Origin: Lucinisca nassula
Lineage: Eukaryota; Mollusca; Bivalvia; Lucinida; Lucinidae
DNA: 64,000 bases
Direction: 5' to 3'
Assembly (NCBI GenBank): GCA_963580285.1
Contig: OY757024.1
Span: 125,736,045 to 125,800,044, forward strand
In this document: one piece after another, positions 11,384 to 22,384 of the stretch
Position numbering within the stretch: the stretch's first letter is position 1
Layout: every line of letters begins with the position of its first letter
The notes under the pieces: model-generated
Databases searched by the model: none
What the model was told of the DNA's origin: nothing
The model's input: only the letters and a program-made list of their open reading frames with translations
Translations under genes and position numbers: made by a program

Positions 11384-11514
11384 GGCTAGAACACCGTTGG
11401 CTCTACGGGCTTTTGTTTTCCCAGGGGAAATTTGAGAAACTAGGGACTGGGAGTATTGATAACGTCAGGCCAAGAGGCACAGGAATATTTCGACCTTCAA
11501 TTAAATAAAAGTAT

Positions 11515-11575
11515 GGTGTGTATACTCACTAGAACCGCCATTTCGAGTCGATGTGTATACTCACTAGAGCCGCCG
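11515..11575. repeat. Isolated core half-arms
   Basis: Two direct copies of 'gtgtatactcactagarccgcc' type sequence lie about 40 bp apart without their complementary arms. They resemble the left arm of the hairpin core but have no HP ends, so they are decayed or rearranged remnants. Confidence 0.45.
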
Positions 11576-11724
11576 CGTCTAGGTTTTTCTATGCTGAACA
11601 TACAGCAAACCTCGTAAGATGAAACAAGATAACAATATGTCTTAACTATCATGATTATTCTGTCATCAAGAACTTTGAGTTTAGGATCTCTAAAAAGAGT
11701 TCGAATAAGTCCTAATAAATTTCA

Positions 11725-11815
11725 CATCACGAAAACACGCCTATATAATTTTGACCCCTTAAACCCCACTTTTACATAGTAAAACTGGAGTTTACCGGGG
11801 TACACATTATTGTCA
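11725..11815 (-). mobile_element. Half HP-A MITE
   Basis: The terminal part is present (catcacgaaaacacgcctat, then the ccccacttttacatag block and 'aggggtacacattattg'). The sequence stops at the edge of the central palindrome; the core and other half are missing. Confidence 0.7.
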
Positions 11816-11879
11816 TCAATTGTGGGACCAAAACAAGGGAACGCCTTTGATATTTTGCTATTTAATTGCCATTACGAGG

Positions 11880-12124
11880 CTATTCAAATATATTGAAAAT
11901 TTTACCAACAAAACTTGACTTAATCGTTTCAGATAAAGAATTCTGATAGTTCCATACTTCTCAAAACTTACGTTGTGGGTATTCGTTAGAACCGCCCCGG
12001 CGAGGAGGTTCTTTCCAGTACCCACAGTCTATGTTTTAAGCAGAAATAAGAAAAATAATACACCCTGTACCCCAGTTTACCATACATGAAAGTGGGGTTT
12101 AAGGAGGTAAAATTATTTAGGCGC
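11880..12124 (+). mobile_element. HP-A MITE, degenerate
   Basis: The left end is cattacgaggctattc. The core is 'gttagaaccgccccggcgag' with a damaged right arm (gaggaggttctttccagtac). The right end is lost after 'ttatttaggcgcc'. Confidence 0.7.
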
Positions 12125-12313
12125 CACCAAACAGACGTGGGAATACACTTATACACATAGGAGTGAAGCAAATATCTTATATACACATGTAGAAGCACTG
12201 GATCTTACGAGCGTATTTCTCATTAAACGTACAAAGGAATGAAAGTATAGAGACAGATTTGTAAAATGAGAAATGCGTACATTCGTATCTGGAAACGTTT
12301 ACATGCCAAGTTT

Positions 12314-12596
12314 CATTACGAAAACAGGCCTATACAAATACATTGTAAACTTCATCGCCGAAAAAAACGAAAATTTTAAGATGAGAAAAATTGCGATGCT
12401 TTTCTTATATCTGCTCAAAATATAGATTGTGGGTACTCATTAGAACCGCCAAATCGAGGCAGTTCTAATGAGTACCCACAATCTATATTTTAGAGCAGAT
12501 ATAAGAAAAACAAGGTTTACCCATGTAAACCCCAGTTTTACTGTATAAAAGTGGGATCCAAGAAGGTCAAAATTATATAGGCCTGTTTCCGTGATG
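12314..12596 (+). mobile_element. HP-A MITE with compensatory arm changes
   Basis: Complete ends (CATTACGAAAACAGGCC to GGCCTGTTTCCGTGATG) are flanked by t on both sides. In the core both arms read CATTAG/CTAATG where most copies have CGTTAG/CTAACG, so pairing is kept. Both outer ends also share the same C-to-G change (caggcc and ggcctg). Confidence 0.85.
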
Positions 12597-13446
12597 TTCC
12601 CGAACTTGCAGTCATTAGACGTAATAAGCAAAAACGTAACGCATTGTTGTACGTTATTGCTAATTATCACAAAACTGTTTTACAAAAGAAAATCAAAAGC
12701 TGTTGCTTTAAACTGATTTTCGCGAACTTCTTCGAAAGTGTCTTATTATCAAAACCATATGAACATTTAAGAAATATTCCAAGATGCTTGTAAAGTTATT
12801 TAATTTTTTAAATGTTTCAAATTTTCTCCCTTTGTGTTAAATTAATAGAGCAAAAATCTATTGGGTTGTTGATTTCTTAACAGATTTTTCGCTAAGAGCT
12901 TTTTGTTTTGGTAAGGCGGGTCACGGAACTGAGTTCCTATATATTTAGTCTGTCTTGGACCTGGTTGGTAGTGGCACATCAGTCCTATACAGATAGACTT
13001 TTTTCACCTCCGTTTTTGGAAGCTTGCTGATCAGTGTATGACGTATTTTATACATTAATTATATTTGTTGCTGTGTAGTTGGCCTCACGGAAGAGTAGCT
13101 TGTAACTAATTGTGTCGACCACTGTAAATGAAGTTTTTATTATTTATTATTATTATTAGTAGTAGTAGCAGTAGTAGTAGTAGTAGTAGCATAAGAATGT
13201 TTCATAAAGTGTTTGTATGTAAGTTAGTAAGTAAGTAAGTAAAGACTTTATTTAGTGAGGGTAACAACATTTAGCACATACAAAAATACATGTAATAGCT
13301 AATCTTCCATGAGGCCCTCAACATACGTCTCAACATACATAGTGGAACCAAACCATTGATGGACGAGGTCAATGTTGTGACAAGTTGCAAAACAAGAAAG
13401 AGAATGAGATGAAACCATGTAAAGGTATGGCGTTAATTTTTGCGTC
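12597..13446. other. Unassigned sequence with microsatellites
   Basis: A trinucleotide tract (attatt then agtagtagt) spans about 13138-13190, and a gtaa tract lies at about 13221-13241. No coding frame or other repeat is recognised. Confidence 0.6.
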
Positions 13447-13720
13447 CATTACGAAAACACGCCTATTCAAATACATTAGAAATTTTACCGGCGAAAAAAT
13501 GAAAATTTTCAGATGAACAATTGTCATATTTTTCTTATTTCTGCTCTAAAATATAGATTGTGGGTACTCGTTAGAACCGCCGCGAGGCGGTTCTAACGAG
13601 TACCCACATTCTATATTTGAGAGCAGAAATAAGAAAAATAAGGCTTACCCCTGTCATCCCCAGTTTGACTATATAAAGGTGGTGTTCAAGGGGGTCAAAA
13701 TTATATATGTTTGCGTAATG
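13447..13720 (+). mobile_element. HP-A MITE, complete
   Basis: CATTACGAAAACACGCC on the left and GCGTAATG on the right. The core has a very short loop: 'gttagaaccgcc' and 'gcgaggcggttctaac' are almost adjacent, so the palindrome is close to perfect here. Confidence 0.85.
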
Positions 13721-13984
13721 TAATGCTCAGTATATATACGGTCAGGTTTCTGCTGTCTGTTTCAGAGATCCAAATCTACCAGAGAACGACGGTATATCAA
13801 CTTTCGATCGCGACTCAGCTTCCTATTTCTCGGATGAAAAATGGCCAAAATACAACGAATCACATCAACAGTATTTGCATATAGGTAGGTTAATTTTAGA
13901 CAAGCTGCATAACATTGCAATTTATTTCGTTAGGTTATAGACTACAGACCAGAAAGTCGGAGCCGGTGCACAAAAAATATCCAT

Positions 13985-14300
13985 CAAGTGAACAAGTCCG
14001 TGAAGACACCCTGTACCCGACTTTATATAGAGAAAACTGGGGGTTATGGGGTATACATTATTTTTCTTATTCTTGCTCCAAAATGGCTATTTTGGAGATT
14101 GTAAAAATGGACCAATTCGCACGGATGTGTTGTCGGTCAAGGCTACTATAAGATCTGTACGACCAGCGAAGACTAAGATCAGACTGCACATCCACGGCAC
14201 ACCGTCTGATCAGTCTTCTCTCTCACACCTTTACATTTTACCCCCTTATGCCGCACTTTTATATAAAAAAAAGTGGTTTACAGGGGTAAATATTGATTGT
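13985..14300 (-). mobile_element. HP-B remnants and a small MITE remnant
   Basis: A reversed HP-B half ('gtgaacaagtccgtgaa', 'ctttatatagagaaaactgg', 'tatacattatttttcttatt') runs into 'ccaaaatggctattttggag', an HP-B outer block that has become a small palindrome. A fragment 'aagactaagatcagactg' (near 14168) belongs to the bivalve-type GATCAGACTGCGC MITE, and another HP right arm sits near 14237-14300. Confidence 0.6.
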
Positions 14301-14304
14301 TTTT

Positions 14305-14490
14305 GATTTTGGATGGCTACATGGCCACTTTGTGGGAAAGTAACTGTCCTTATGGCCTTCCTTTGTTTAGGTTTCCATTATGGTCTGGTCGCTCAATAAT
14401 TGTGTTTCTTTCCCTTTGGTGCCTTTGATGGGTAGAGTAAGTTAATTGTATCGATTCCTGATCTTTGTTTTACTCCTACTTTCACAACAA
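14305..14490 (+). mobile_element. RTX 3' fragment
   Basis: It contains 'ttttggatggctacatggcc', 'tttgtgggaaagtaactgt', 'tttccctttggtgcctttg' and 'attgtatcgattcctgatc', the same order as in complete RTX tails. A short reversed RTX piece ('cgccttggaacggtcag') follows at about 14491-14512. Confidence 0.75.
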
Positions 14491-14512
14491 AAGACCCGCC
14501 TTGGAACGGTCA

Positions 14513-14610
14513 GTAAACAGTTTTCTTGCACACCAGACAAGGAAATCCGTGATTTTACCCTGGGATAGAAATTTATGTTCTGACCCTGGTGTTCCTACCC
14601 AAAATCGAAT
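14513..14610. repeat. Dispersed repeat shared with 39450-39545
   Basis: The strings 'cttgcacaccagacaagg', 'atccgtgattttaccctggg' and 'ctgaccctggtgttcc' recur as reverse complements at 39450-39545 with few differences. Outer limits are not fixed. Confidence 0.7.
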
Positions 14611-14764
14611 ATAATCGCGTGTTTGATAAATGCACTGGTTGATTACAACCTCATGCGCGGCGTCGTCATGCGTGACGTCACTAACATTCCTTTTGTGTCA
14701 TCACAAAATGGCGGACGTCGGTAACCGAAGTGACGGCAGCATTAAAAATCCGCGCTAAGAAATG

Positions 14765-14935
14765 GAAGGTATGTAAGAAAAAGAATCCAATATGGATGGG
14801 AGGGGTGGATAGAAAAATCCGTCCCTCGGGATCACTGTCCGGCATCACTCGGCAAGCCTCGTGATGCCAGACCGTGTCCCTCGGGACGGATTTTTCAATC
14901 CACCCTTCACACCCATATAAGATTCTTATATTCCT
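14765..14935. mobile_element. Palindromic MITE with AAGAATC ends
   Basis: The central palindrome (about 14805-14905) has arms 'gaaaaatccgtccctcggga' and 'tccctcgggacggattttt' around 'tcggcaagcctcgtgatgcc'. The outer ends ('aagaatccaatatgg' and 'catataagattctta') are inverted. A second copy lies at 62044-62195. Confidence 0.75.
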
Positions 14936-14945
14936 GGGGGATTCA

Positions 14946-15560
14946 ATCAATTTTACGTGGCCTCAATCCTCACCCTTGGTTCTGTAGTGGTTAAGACAAA
15001 TAATTTGTTCAGTCCTTATGGAGGATTTCTAGCTCATCAGCGCAACATCTCTGAGAACATAAAAATCAAACAAATACAGAGCTGAAACAACGATGAAGAC
15101 TCGACAGCATGAAATAACTGAAATATTGGGGCAAAAGAAAACCAACAGTTGGACTTCGGTGGACCCGACCAGAGACAGAGCATCAGGCAACCGACATTAC
15201 TTAAAAATAGTTTTTAGACTGGAGCCGTCACAGAGCATAACGAAAACACGCCTATTCGAATACATGGTAAATTTACTTGCCTGAAAACAACAATTTTTCA
15301 GATAACAAATTGTGATATTTTTCTTAATTCTGCTCAAAAATAAATTGTAGGTAAAGGTTAGAACCGCCTCATCGAGGCGGTTCTAACGAGTACCCACAAT
15401 CAATATTTTAGAGCAGAAATAAGAAAAAATAAGGTTTACCCTTCTAAACCCCAGTTTTACTAAAGAAAAGTGGGGTTCAAGGGGATCATAATTATATAGG
15501 CGTGTTTTCCTAATGGTCAGAGGCCCGATCCGCCGGCGTGCAATTAAAGAGGGAACCAAT
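14946..15560 (-). mobile_element. RTX 3' fragment with nested HP-A MITE
   Basis: The reversed RTX tail runs from 'ttttacgtggcctcaatcct' through 'gaagactcgacagcatgaaa' and is then cut by an HP-A element at 15236-15515 (CATAACGAAAACACGCC to CCTAATG; g flanks both sides). RTX-like sequence ('ccgatccgccggcgtgcaat') continues after it. The MITE core is intact. Confidence 0.8.
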
Positions 15561-15714
15561 GAAGCCTTGAGAGCACACAGGGACGTCTAGACATTACTGT
15601 TCATTTTGTTCTTTAAAGGCGCATATAATATGCCACAAGCAATCCATTTTCTGAATACATTGTCGAAAAGGTAACCTCACTTTTAAAAGTATCTGCTTTA
15701 AATATTTAACTTAG

Positions 15715-15975
15715 AATAGAAGTGAAGGCAATGATAAGGAATCGGTACAATTAACCCACAGCTCCATCAGAGACATCAAAGGGAAAGAAACACAAACAAG
15801 AGATAACCCCAGTGGAAACATCAATAGCGGAAAGCTAGCAGATCAGTTACTTTCACATACAATGGCTAATCGAAAATCCAAAACAAAAATATATAAGCGA
15901 TACTTATAGTCAAAGAGAAACCATTTGAAACACAAATAAACCGCGACAGAAAAACCGCCTTGGAGCGGTCAATCG
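15715..15975 (-). mobile_element. RTX 3' fragment
   Basis: The order 'agaagtgaaggcaatgat', 'aaagggaaagaaacacaaac', 'aaccgcgacagaaaaaccgc' and 'cttggagcggtca' matches the RTX tail in reverse. Confidence 0.75.
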
Positions 15976-16248
15976 TAAATTGCAGGACCTGGTACGATTC
16001 AGCCGCGTACTCATTTTCTATGGTTCAAATGCATGAATATCGAACATACAAAATGTCATGCAACCTAGAGACAGTAATGACAGCAATATATTGCTTTAAT
16101 ATGAGGCTGTCACGCAAAAACCTGTTTGCATTTTGCGAACGTCAAAGGTATAGGTCAGCCTGCGCATTTGCGCTGTCCCGTCAGCTATTTTTGTTCACTT
16201 TAATAATGCAATACCTAAATTTTATTAACGTGTACCCACAATCAATTT

Positions 16249-16410
16249 CGTAATGCGAAGATAGGTTTTGTATAGGAGTGTTTTCGTAATGCGAAGATAG
16301 GTTTTGTATAGGCGTGTTTTCGTAATGCGAAGATAGGTTTTGTATAGGAGTGTTTTCGTAATGCGAAGACAGGTTTTGTATAGGCGTGTTTTCGTAATGC
16401 TAAGATAGGT
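16249..16410 (+). repeat. 36-bp minisatellite built from HP-A terminal sequence
   Basis: The unit starts cgtaatgcgaagatagg and recurs at 16249, 16285, 16321, 16357 and 16393, giving a 36-bp period. Each unit contains 'gtataggcgtgttttcgtaa', the terminal inverted repeat of HP-A. Units alternate between aggagtg and aggcgtg, so the array grew as 72-bp dimers. Confidence 0.85.
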
Positions 16411-16885
16411 TTTCACCAGAGGAGGCTCATATATCCTTTTGCTTTCGGCATTTTCCTTTTGCAAGATACTCTCTGCTAAATTGCAGGATGTATAATATTG
16501 AATGAAAGCTAGAAGATTGTTAGATGTTCTTTCTGAAGTAAGAAATTGCATATAGATTCAGCGTACGATCAAATGAATTCTTTGTGGCAAAGTCTGCGGA
16601 AAATTATGTTTTTATATAAACCTCATATAGCTCTTAATTTGTCTACTTCTTTGCGTCTGTCGGCATGGACAGTATATAGGCGTGGCGTTCTTGTAAAGAA
16701 GACATTAAAGAGATTATAATTCACTGCACTCTATATTTGAATCCAGGCACATGCATTTATTTTGCATACAGACAGATTTGCAACAAGATCAGGTCATTAC
16801 ATAACATGTGACACGGTCATTCAATAAATAATGAAAACTTCCTATTTTACAGTGCACGAGATAAATAGAAAATTATAGTACGTAT
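16411..16885. other. No recognisable feature
   Basis: No gene or recognised repeat seen. Confidence 0.45.
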
Positions 16886-16887
16886 TT

Positions 16888-17192
16888 TGGGGCCCCCGCC
16901 CATCGGGTCTTGGGAAAAATAGATTAGGCTGGATGGTGCTTCAACGCAGAACAGAAACTGACCGCACACGAGTACTGGTAAACCGCTTATAAGGTCTTAT
17001 CTCTGCCACGCAAGGTGGTGCGAGTCAGATCATCCATGCATATAAACCGTATTGGTTTCATTGGGCGGCAGGACTTGGGATGTCATTTCATCTGAATGTC
17101 GGGTGAAAGTCCCACAAAACTGGAAGTAACGTCTCTAAAATGACCTAAATATTGTTGACGGGGAATTTAACCTCAAATCAAACAAAACACAA
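16888..17192 (+). mobile_element. SINE-1 copy
   Basis: It begins ggggcccccgcccatcgg, includes 'tttcattgggcggcagg' and ends with 'gttgacggggaatttaacct' and caaatcaaacaaaac. 'Acaagtacgtattttt' after the tail resembles 'atagtacgtattttgg' before the head and may be the target duplication. Confidence 0.85.
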
Positions 17193-17255
17193 GTACGTAT
17201 TTTTGTTGTTGTTCGTATTGCTGCTCAGAACCATTACTAAATGCCATTACTGGTT

Positions 17256-17554
17256 TGTTTGATTTGAGGTTTAACGTCCCCGTCAACACTGTAAAGGTCA
17301 TTTTGGAGACGTTGCTTCCAATTTTGTGGGACTTTTACCCAACAATGAGATGAAATGACATCTCAAGCCCTGTCGCCCAATGAAACCAATAGGGTTTATA
17401 AGCATGGACGGTCTGCCTCGCACTGCGGTTCCTGGGCAGGCTTAGATCCTCTAAGTGTTTTACCAGTACTAGTGTGCAGGCCGGATTCAGCTCTGCGTGG
17501 AAGCATCATGCAGCCCATATATTTCTTCAAGCCCCTATGGGCGGGGGCCAATGT
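17256..17554 (-). mobile_element. SINE-1 copy with target duplication
   Basis: The reversed copy runs from 'tttgtttgatttgaggttta' to 'tatgggcgggggcc'. The direct repeat cattactggtt occurs at 17245-17255 and 17555-17565, an 11-bp target duplication. It lies about 60 bp from another SINE-1 copy in the opposite orientation, creating a large inverted repeat (16888-17554). Confidence 0.9.
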
Positions 17555-17565
17555 CATTACTGGTT

Positions 17566-18018
17566 CAGAGTAATTGTTCAAGGAGATAGTTTAATGTGCA
17601 TCAGAAATCTATGTTAGAAACCAGTCACAGGGCCCTGCTCATATTGTTTGCTAGAGACCAAAATTTGCATAGCAAACTGAAGTGTTGCTTGTGCAGCGAG
17701 ACAAACAATTAGAACCGAGAGCCCTCCTTCTTTTCATAATGCCAAAAACAGCCTGCGAAATTTAATTTTCCGTCACTGAGTGGTGTTAAATGTCAGTTGG
17801 CGGTAGAACGTCCACCCGTATCAAAGTGCTGTTTATAATTTTATCCCTATGTTACTACTGAATAATTATAATTCTAGATCATTATGTACATTTTATAAAA
17901 GTTTCTTGCATCAACAAATTCCATGATCAAGTCTAACACAGCGACAGGTAGTAATATAACGTTTAGAACCCGCACGCTACGTCGATTGTATATGAGGCGA
18001 AGTCAACAGCGCTCAGTT
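17566..18018. other. No recognisable feature
   Basis: Neither a coding frame nor a recognised repeat is seen. Confidence 0.45.
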
Positions 18019-18297
18019 CATCACGAAAACACGCCTATATAACTTTGACCCCCTTGAACCCCACTTTTATATAGTAAAACTGGGGTTTACAGGGGTAAGC
18101 CTTATTTTTCTTATTTCTGCTCTAAAATAAAGATTGTGGGTACTCGTTAGAACCGCCTCGATGAGGCGGTTCTAACGAGTACAAACAATCTATATTTTGA
18201 GCAGAAATAAGAAAAATATCGTAATTTTTCGTCTTAAAATTTTCATTTTTTTCGGCGATAAAAGGTTACAATGTATTTGTATAGGCATGTTTTCGAA
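18019..18297 (-). mobile_element. HP-A MITE, reverse orientation
   Basis: CATCACGAAAACACGCC at the left. The palindromic core is 'tactcgttagaaccgcctcg' with its complement. The right end is 'ataggcatgttttcga', followed by a T run that obscures the boundary. Confidence 0.85.
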
Positions 18298-18477
18298 TTT
18301 TTTTTTTCAAACATGGCAGTTTCTAATTGAATAATCATTCCACCGCGGCCGTTGGTAAGTTCATTCCTACGTTTTCGAAAGAATCCAAAAGTTTACCATT
18401 TTGGTGAATTTTATAACATTTCGATGGCAAAGTTGGAATTATCATTTTTTGGGGATTTGATCGATTTGTAAACTCCG

Positions 18478-18567
18478 ATGAATCACTCACAAATTTAGCA
18501 TAAGGCCCTTCGATAAGCATCGATGAGTCACTCACAAATTTAGCATAAGGCCCTTCGATAAGCATCG
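18478..18567 (+). repeat. 45-bp direct duplication
   Basis: Two adjacent copies of a 45-bp unit containing 'cactcacaaatttagcataa' and 'ggcccttcgataagcatc' are nearly identical (aatcac versus agtcac). This is a recent simple duplication. Confidence 0.85.
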
Positions 18568-18580
18568 ATAAAATTTATGC

Positions 18581-18863
18581 CATTACGATAACACGCCCGT
18601 GCGTTATAGTGCATATTTCTCACCTCCAAAATGGCTACTTTTCTGATGAAAATCCCTGATATTTTTCTTATAGATACGGCAAACATAGGTCGTGGGTGCT
18701 CGTTAGAACCGCCTCATTGAGGCGGTTCTAACGAATACCCACAACCTATGTCTTGGAGCAGAAATAAGGAAAATAATGTATACCCCCTTCAAAACCCCAG
18801 ATTTCTCTATATAAAGTGGGGTTTAGGGGGGGGTCTGTTTTTCACGGACTTGTTCACGTGATG
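18581..18863 (+). mobile_element. HP-B MITE, complete
   Basis: CATTACGATAACACGCC at left and TTCACGTGATG at right, with c on both flanks. The left arm reads 'gtgggtgctcg' and the right 'cgaatacccac'. The loop is 'tcattga'. The right half carries 'agatttctctatataaagtg' and a run of seven G. Confidence 0.9.
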
Positions 18864-19140
18864 CTTAGTTTGTTAGTGGTACGCGGACATTACACAACGA
18901 TAAAATCCACAAAAATAAAGTTAATTCCTATGGCCATTATTTTATTCTCAAATTGCTGCTCATTTCTAGACTAGAGGGCCTGCCTATGGAATATGGCAGT
19001 GGAACTCTTGCGTTCTGTCTGTCATCAAAGGCATCGTAAATAGCTGTGTCTGGTAGTTCGTTGTAGTATTATGTGTACCTAACCTTGCTGTACAATGGTA
19101 CCTTTCTCTAAGTATTTAATCCCAACAACATCAATACCGA
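18864..19140. other. No recognisable feature
   Basis: No gene or recognised repeat seen. Confidence 0.4.
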
Positions 19141-19859
19141 GCTACTAATACGACAGACTGCATGCATGGTAGTTAACCAAACCACGGTTTACATTCGCTT
19201 CCCTCTGTAATTGCAGGCTTCAGATTCTATGACGGTTCCGACGTAAAGGCTTATGTTGGTTGGTACCTGATACTCTGTCTCTGGTCGGGCCCATTGGAGT
19301 CTTACTGTTGGTTTTCTTTTGCTCCAGCATTTCTGTTGTTTCTTGCTGTCGAGTCCTCACCGTTGTTTCATCTCTGTGGGTGTTTGATTTTTGTGTCACG
19401 GAGATGTTGCACTGATGAGTTAGGAGGCCTTCATGCGGACTGAACAAATTATTTGTCTTAATCGCGACGGCAGTAAGGGCGAGGATTGTGGATTGTGGCC
19501 ACGTAAAATCGACTTAAGCCCCCAAGTAGAATTCGTTTCCGCTGACCGTTCCAAGGCGGTTCTTCTGTCGCGTTTATTTTTGTTATGGTTTGTCTTTGGG
19601 AGTTTGTGTCGCTTATTAGCTCACCTGAGCCGAAGGCTCATGTGAGGTATTAGTATACCACGAGCCGGCGTCCGTCGTCCGTCGTCCGTCGTCCACACTT
19701 TCAACGAAGTATATCTCTGGAACCAGTGGGCCGGCCTTGATCAAATTTCATATGAACCATCATCAGGTAGGGGGAAAGGCTGTATTAGGTTTTCGTGCAG
19801 ATCGGATGAGAACTCTGGTTGCCACAGCAACAAAGGGCTCCCATAGGCTTAACATAGGA

Positions 19860-22380
19860 AAAAGCTTGTCATCACTCTAGCTCCGTCAATTTTTTTCTGA
19901 TCGACTTCATTCTTGCAGATAACGAGGACAGGCATGAAATCTCGATCAAGTTCGATTTTGGGCTGAATCGGATTATTCACTCAGGAGTTACGTGCCCTTG
20001 AGCGTTGAAAAAATTGCCTATTGACTTAACATGGGGAGAATGTTGTCATCACCGTAGCTGCTTCAATTATTTTCAGATTGGCTTTATTCTTGCAGATAAC
20101 CAGCACAGCCATGAAATCTCGGTCAAGTTCGATAACTGGCAGAATCGGATCATTCACTTAGGAGTTACCTGCCCTTGTGTGTTTTTGCATTAGGGTTAAT
20201 GGGAATTTCAAAAATGTATATCTTAAAGACTACTTGGCCAACTTTGATCAAATTTCATGTGTCGCATTATTGGGCAAGTGGAAAGGCTTCATTAGGTTTT
20301 CAGGCAGATCTGAGTGGAACTCTGGTTGCCATGGCAACATCTAGCTCCCATAGACTTCACATAGGAAAAAGCTTTTCATCACTCTAGCTCCGTCAATTTT
20401 TTTCTGATCGACTTCATTCTTGCAGATAACCAGTACAGGCATAAAATCTCGGTCAAGTTCGATTTTGGGCCGAATCAGATAATTCACTCAAGAGTTACGT
20501 CCCCTTGAGCGCCCGAAAAATTGCCTATCGACTTAAAATGGGGAAAATGTTGTCATCACTGTAGGTGCTTCAATTTTGTTCGGATTGGCTTCATTCTTAC
20601 AGATAACCAGCACAGCCATGAAATCTCGGTCAAGTTCGATAATTGGCAGAATCGGATCATACACTTAGGAGTTACCTGCCCTTGTGCATTTTTGCATAAG
20701 GGTTAATGTGAATTTCAAAAATGTATATCTTGAAGACTACTTGGCCGACTTTGATCAAATTTCATGTGTAACATTATTGGGCAAGTGGAAAGACTGCATA
20801 AGGTTTTCATGCAGATCTGAGTGGAACTCTGGTTACCATGGCAACATATAGCTCCCATAGACTTAACATAGGAAAAAGCTTGTCATCACTCTAGCTCCGT
20901 CAATTTTTTTCTGATCGACTTCATTCTTGCAGATAATAAGGACAGGCATAAAATCTCGGTTAAGTTCGATTTTGGGCAGAATCGGAATATTGACCTCGGA
21001 GTTACGTGACCTTGAGCGACAAAAAATTTGCCCATAGACTTAACATAGGGAAAATGTTGTGACTACGATAGCGACTTGAATTTTTTCAGATCAGCTTCAA
21101 ACTTGCAGGTAACGAGGACAGACATAAAATCCCGGTTAAGTTAGATTTTGGGCCGAATCGGATTATTTGCATTGGAGTTACCTGCCCTTGAGCATGAAAA
21201 AATACGTTGTGACCACGATAGCAACTTTATTTTTATTCAGATCAGCTTCAAACTTGCAGGTAACGAGGACAGGCATAAAACCCCGGTTAAGTTCGATTTT
21301 GGGCCGAATCGGAATATTGACCTCGGAGTTACGTGACCTTGAGCGACAAAAAATTTACCCATAGACTTAACATAGGGAAAATGTTGTGACTACGATAGCG
21401 ACTTGAATTTTTTTCAGATCAGCTTCAAACTTGCAGGTAACGAGGACAGACATAAAATCTCGGTTAAGTTAGATTTTGGGCCGAATCGGATTATTTGCCT
21501 TGGAGTTACCTGCCCTTGAGCATAAAAAAATACGTTGTGACCACGATAGCAACTTTATTTTTATTCAGATCAGCTTCAAACTTGCAGGTAACGTGGACAG
21601 GCATAAAATCTCAGTTAAGTTCGAATCGGAATATTGACCTCGGAGTTACATGACCTTGAGCGACAGAAAATTTGCCCATAGACTTTACACAGGGAAAATG
21701 TTGTGACTACGATAGCGACTTGAATTTTTTTCAGATCAGCTTCAAACTTGCAGGTAACGAGGACAGACATAAAATCTCGGTTAAGTTTGATTTTGGGCCG
21801 AATCGGATTATTTGCCTTGGAGTTACCTGCCCTTGAGCATAAAAAAATACGTTGTGACCACGATAGCAACTTTATTTTTATTCATTTCAGCTTCAAACTT
21901 GCAGGTAACGAGGAAAGACATAAAATCTCGGTTAAGTTCAATTTTGGGCCGAATCGGAATATTGACCTCGGAGTTACGTGACCTTGAGCGACAAAAAATT
22001 TGCCCATATACTTAATTAGGGAAAATGTTGCGACTACGATAGCGACTTGAATTTTTTTTAGATCAGCTTCAAACTTGCAGGTAACGAGGACAGACATAAA
22101 ATCTCGGTTAAGTTCGATTTTGGGCCGAATCGGAATATTTGCCTTGGAGTTACCTGCCCTTGAGCATAAAAAATACGTTGTGACCACGATAGCAACTTTA
22201 TTTTTATTCATATCAGCTTCAAACTTGCAGGTAACGAGGACAGGCATAAAATCTCGGTTAAGTTCGATTTTGGGCCGAATCGGAATATTGACCTCGGAGT
22301 TACGTGACCTTGAGAGACAAAAAAATTTGCCCCATAGACTTAACGTAGGGAAAATGTTGTGACAGAAATAGCGACTTGAA
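19860..22380 (+). repeat. Higher-order tandem array, monomers of about 160 bp
   Basis: Every monomer carries 'cttgcagataac' or 'cttgcaggtaac', 'aaatctcggttaagttcga' and 'ggccgaatcgga'. From about 20990 two monomer types alternate. Type A ends 'tattgacctcggagttac' and type B 'tttgccttggagttacctg'. 'tgacctcgga' recurs at 20991, 21318, 21635, 21963 and 22289, giving steps of 327, 317, 328 and 326 bp. The 317 step lacks about 10 bp. Earlier monomers (19900-20900) are more divergent. Openings of up to about 120 codons are by-products of the array. Confidence 0.85.
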
Positions 22381-22384
22381 TTTT

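Noticed and set aside
21882..22247. 121-codon and similar frames in the tandem array
   Set aside because: They repeat with the period of the monomers and occur on both strands, as expected from a tandem repeat lacking stops in one phase.
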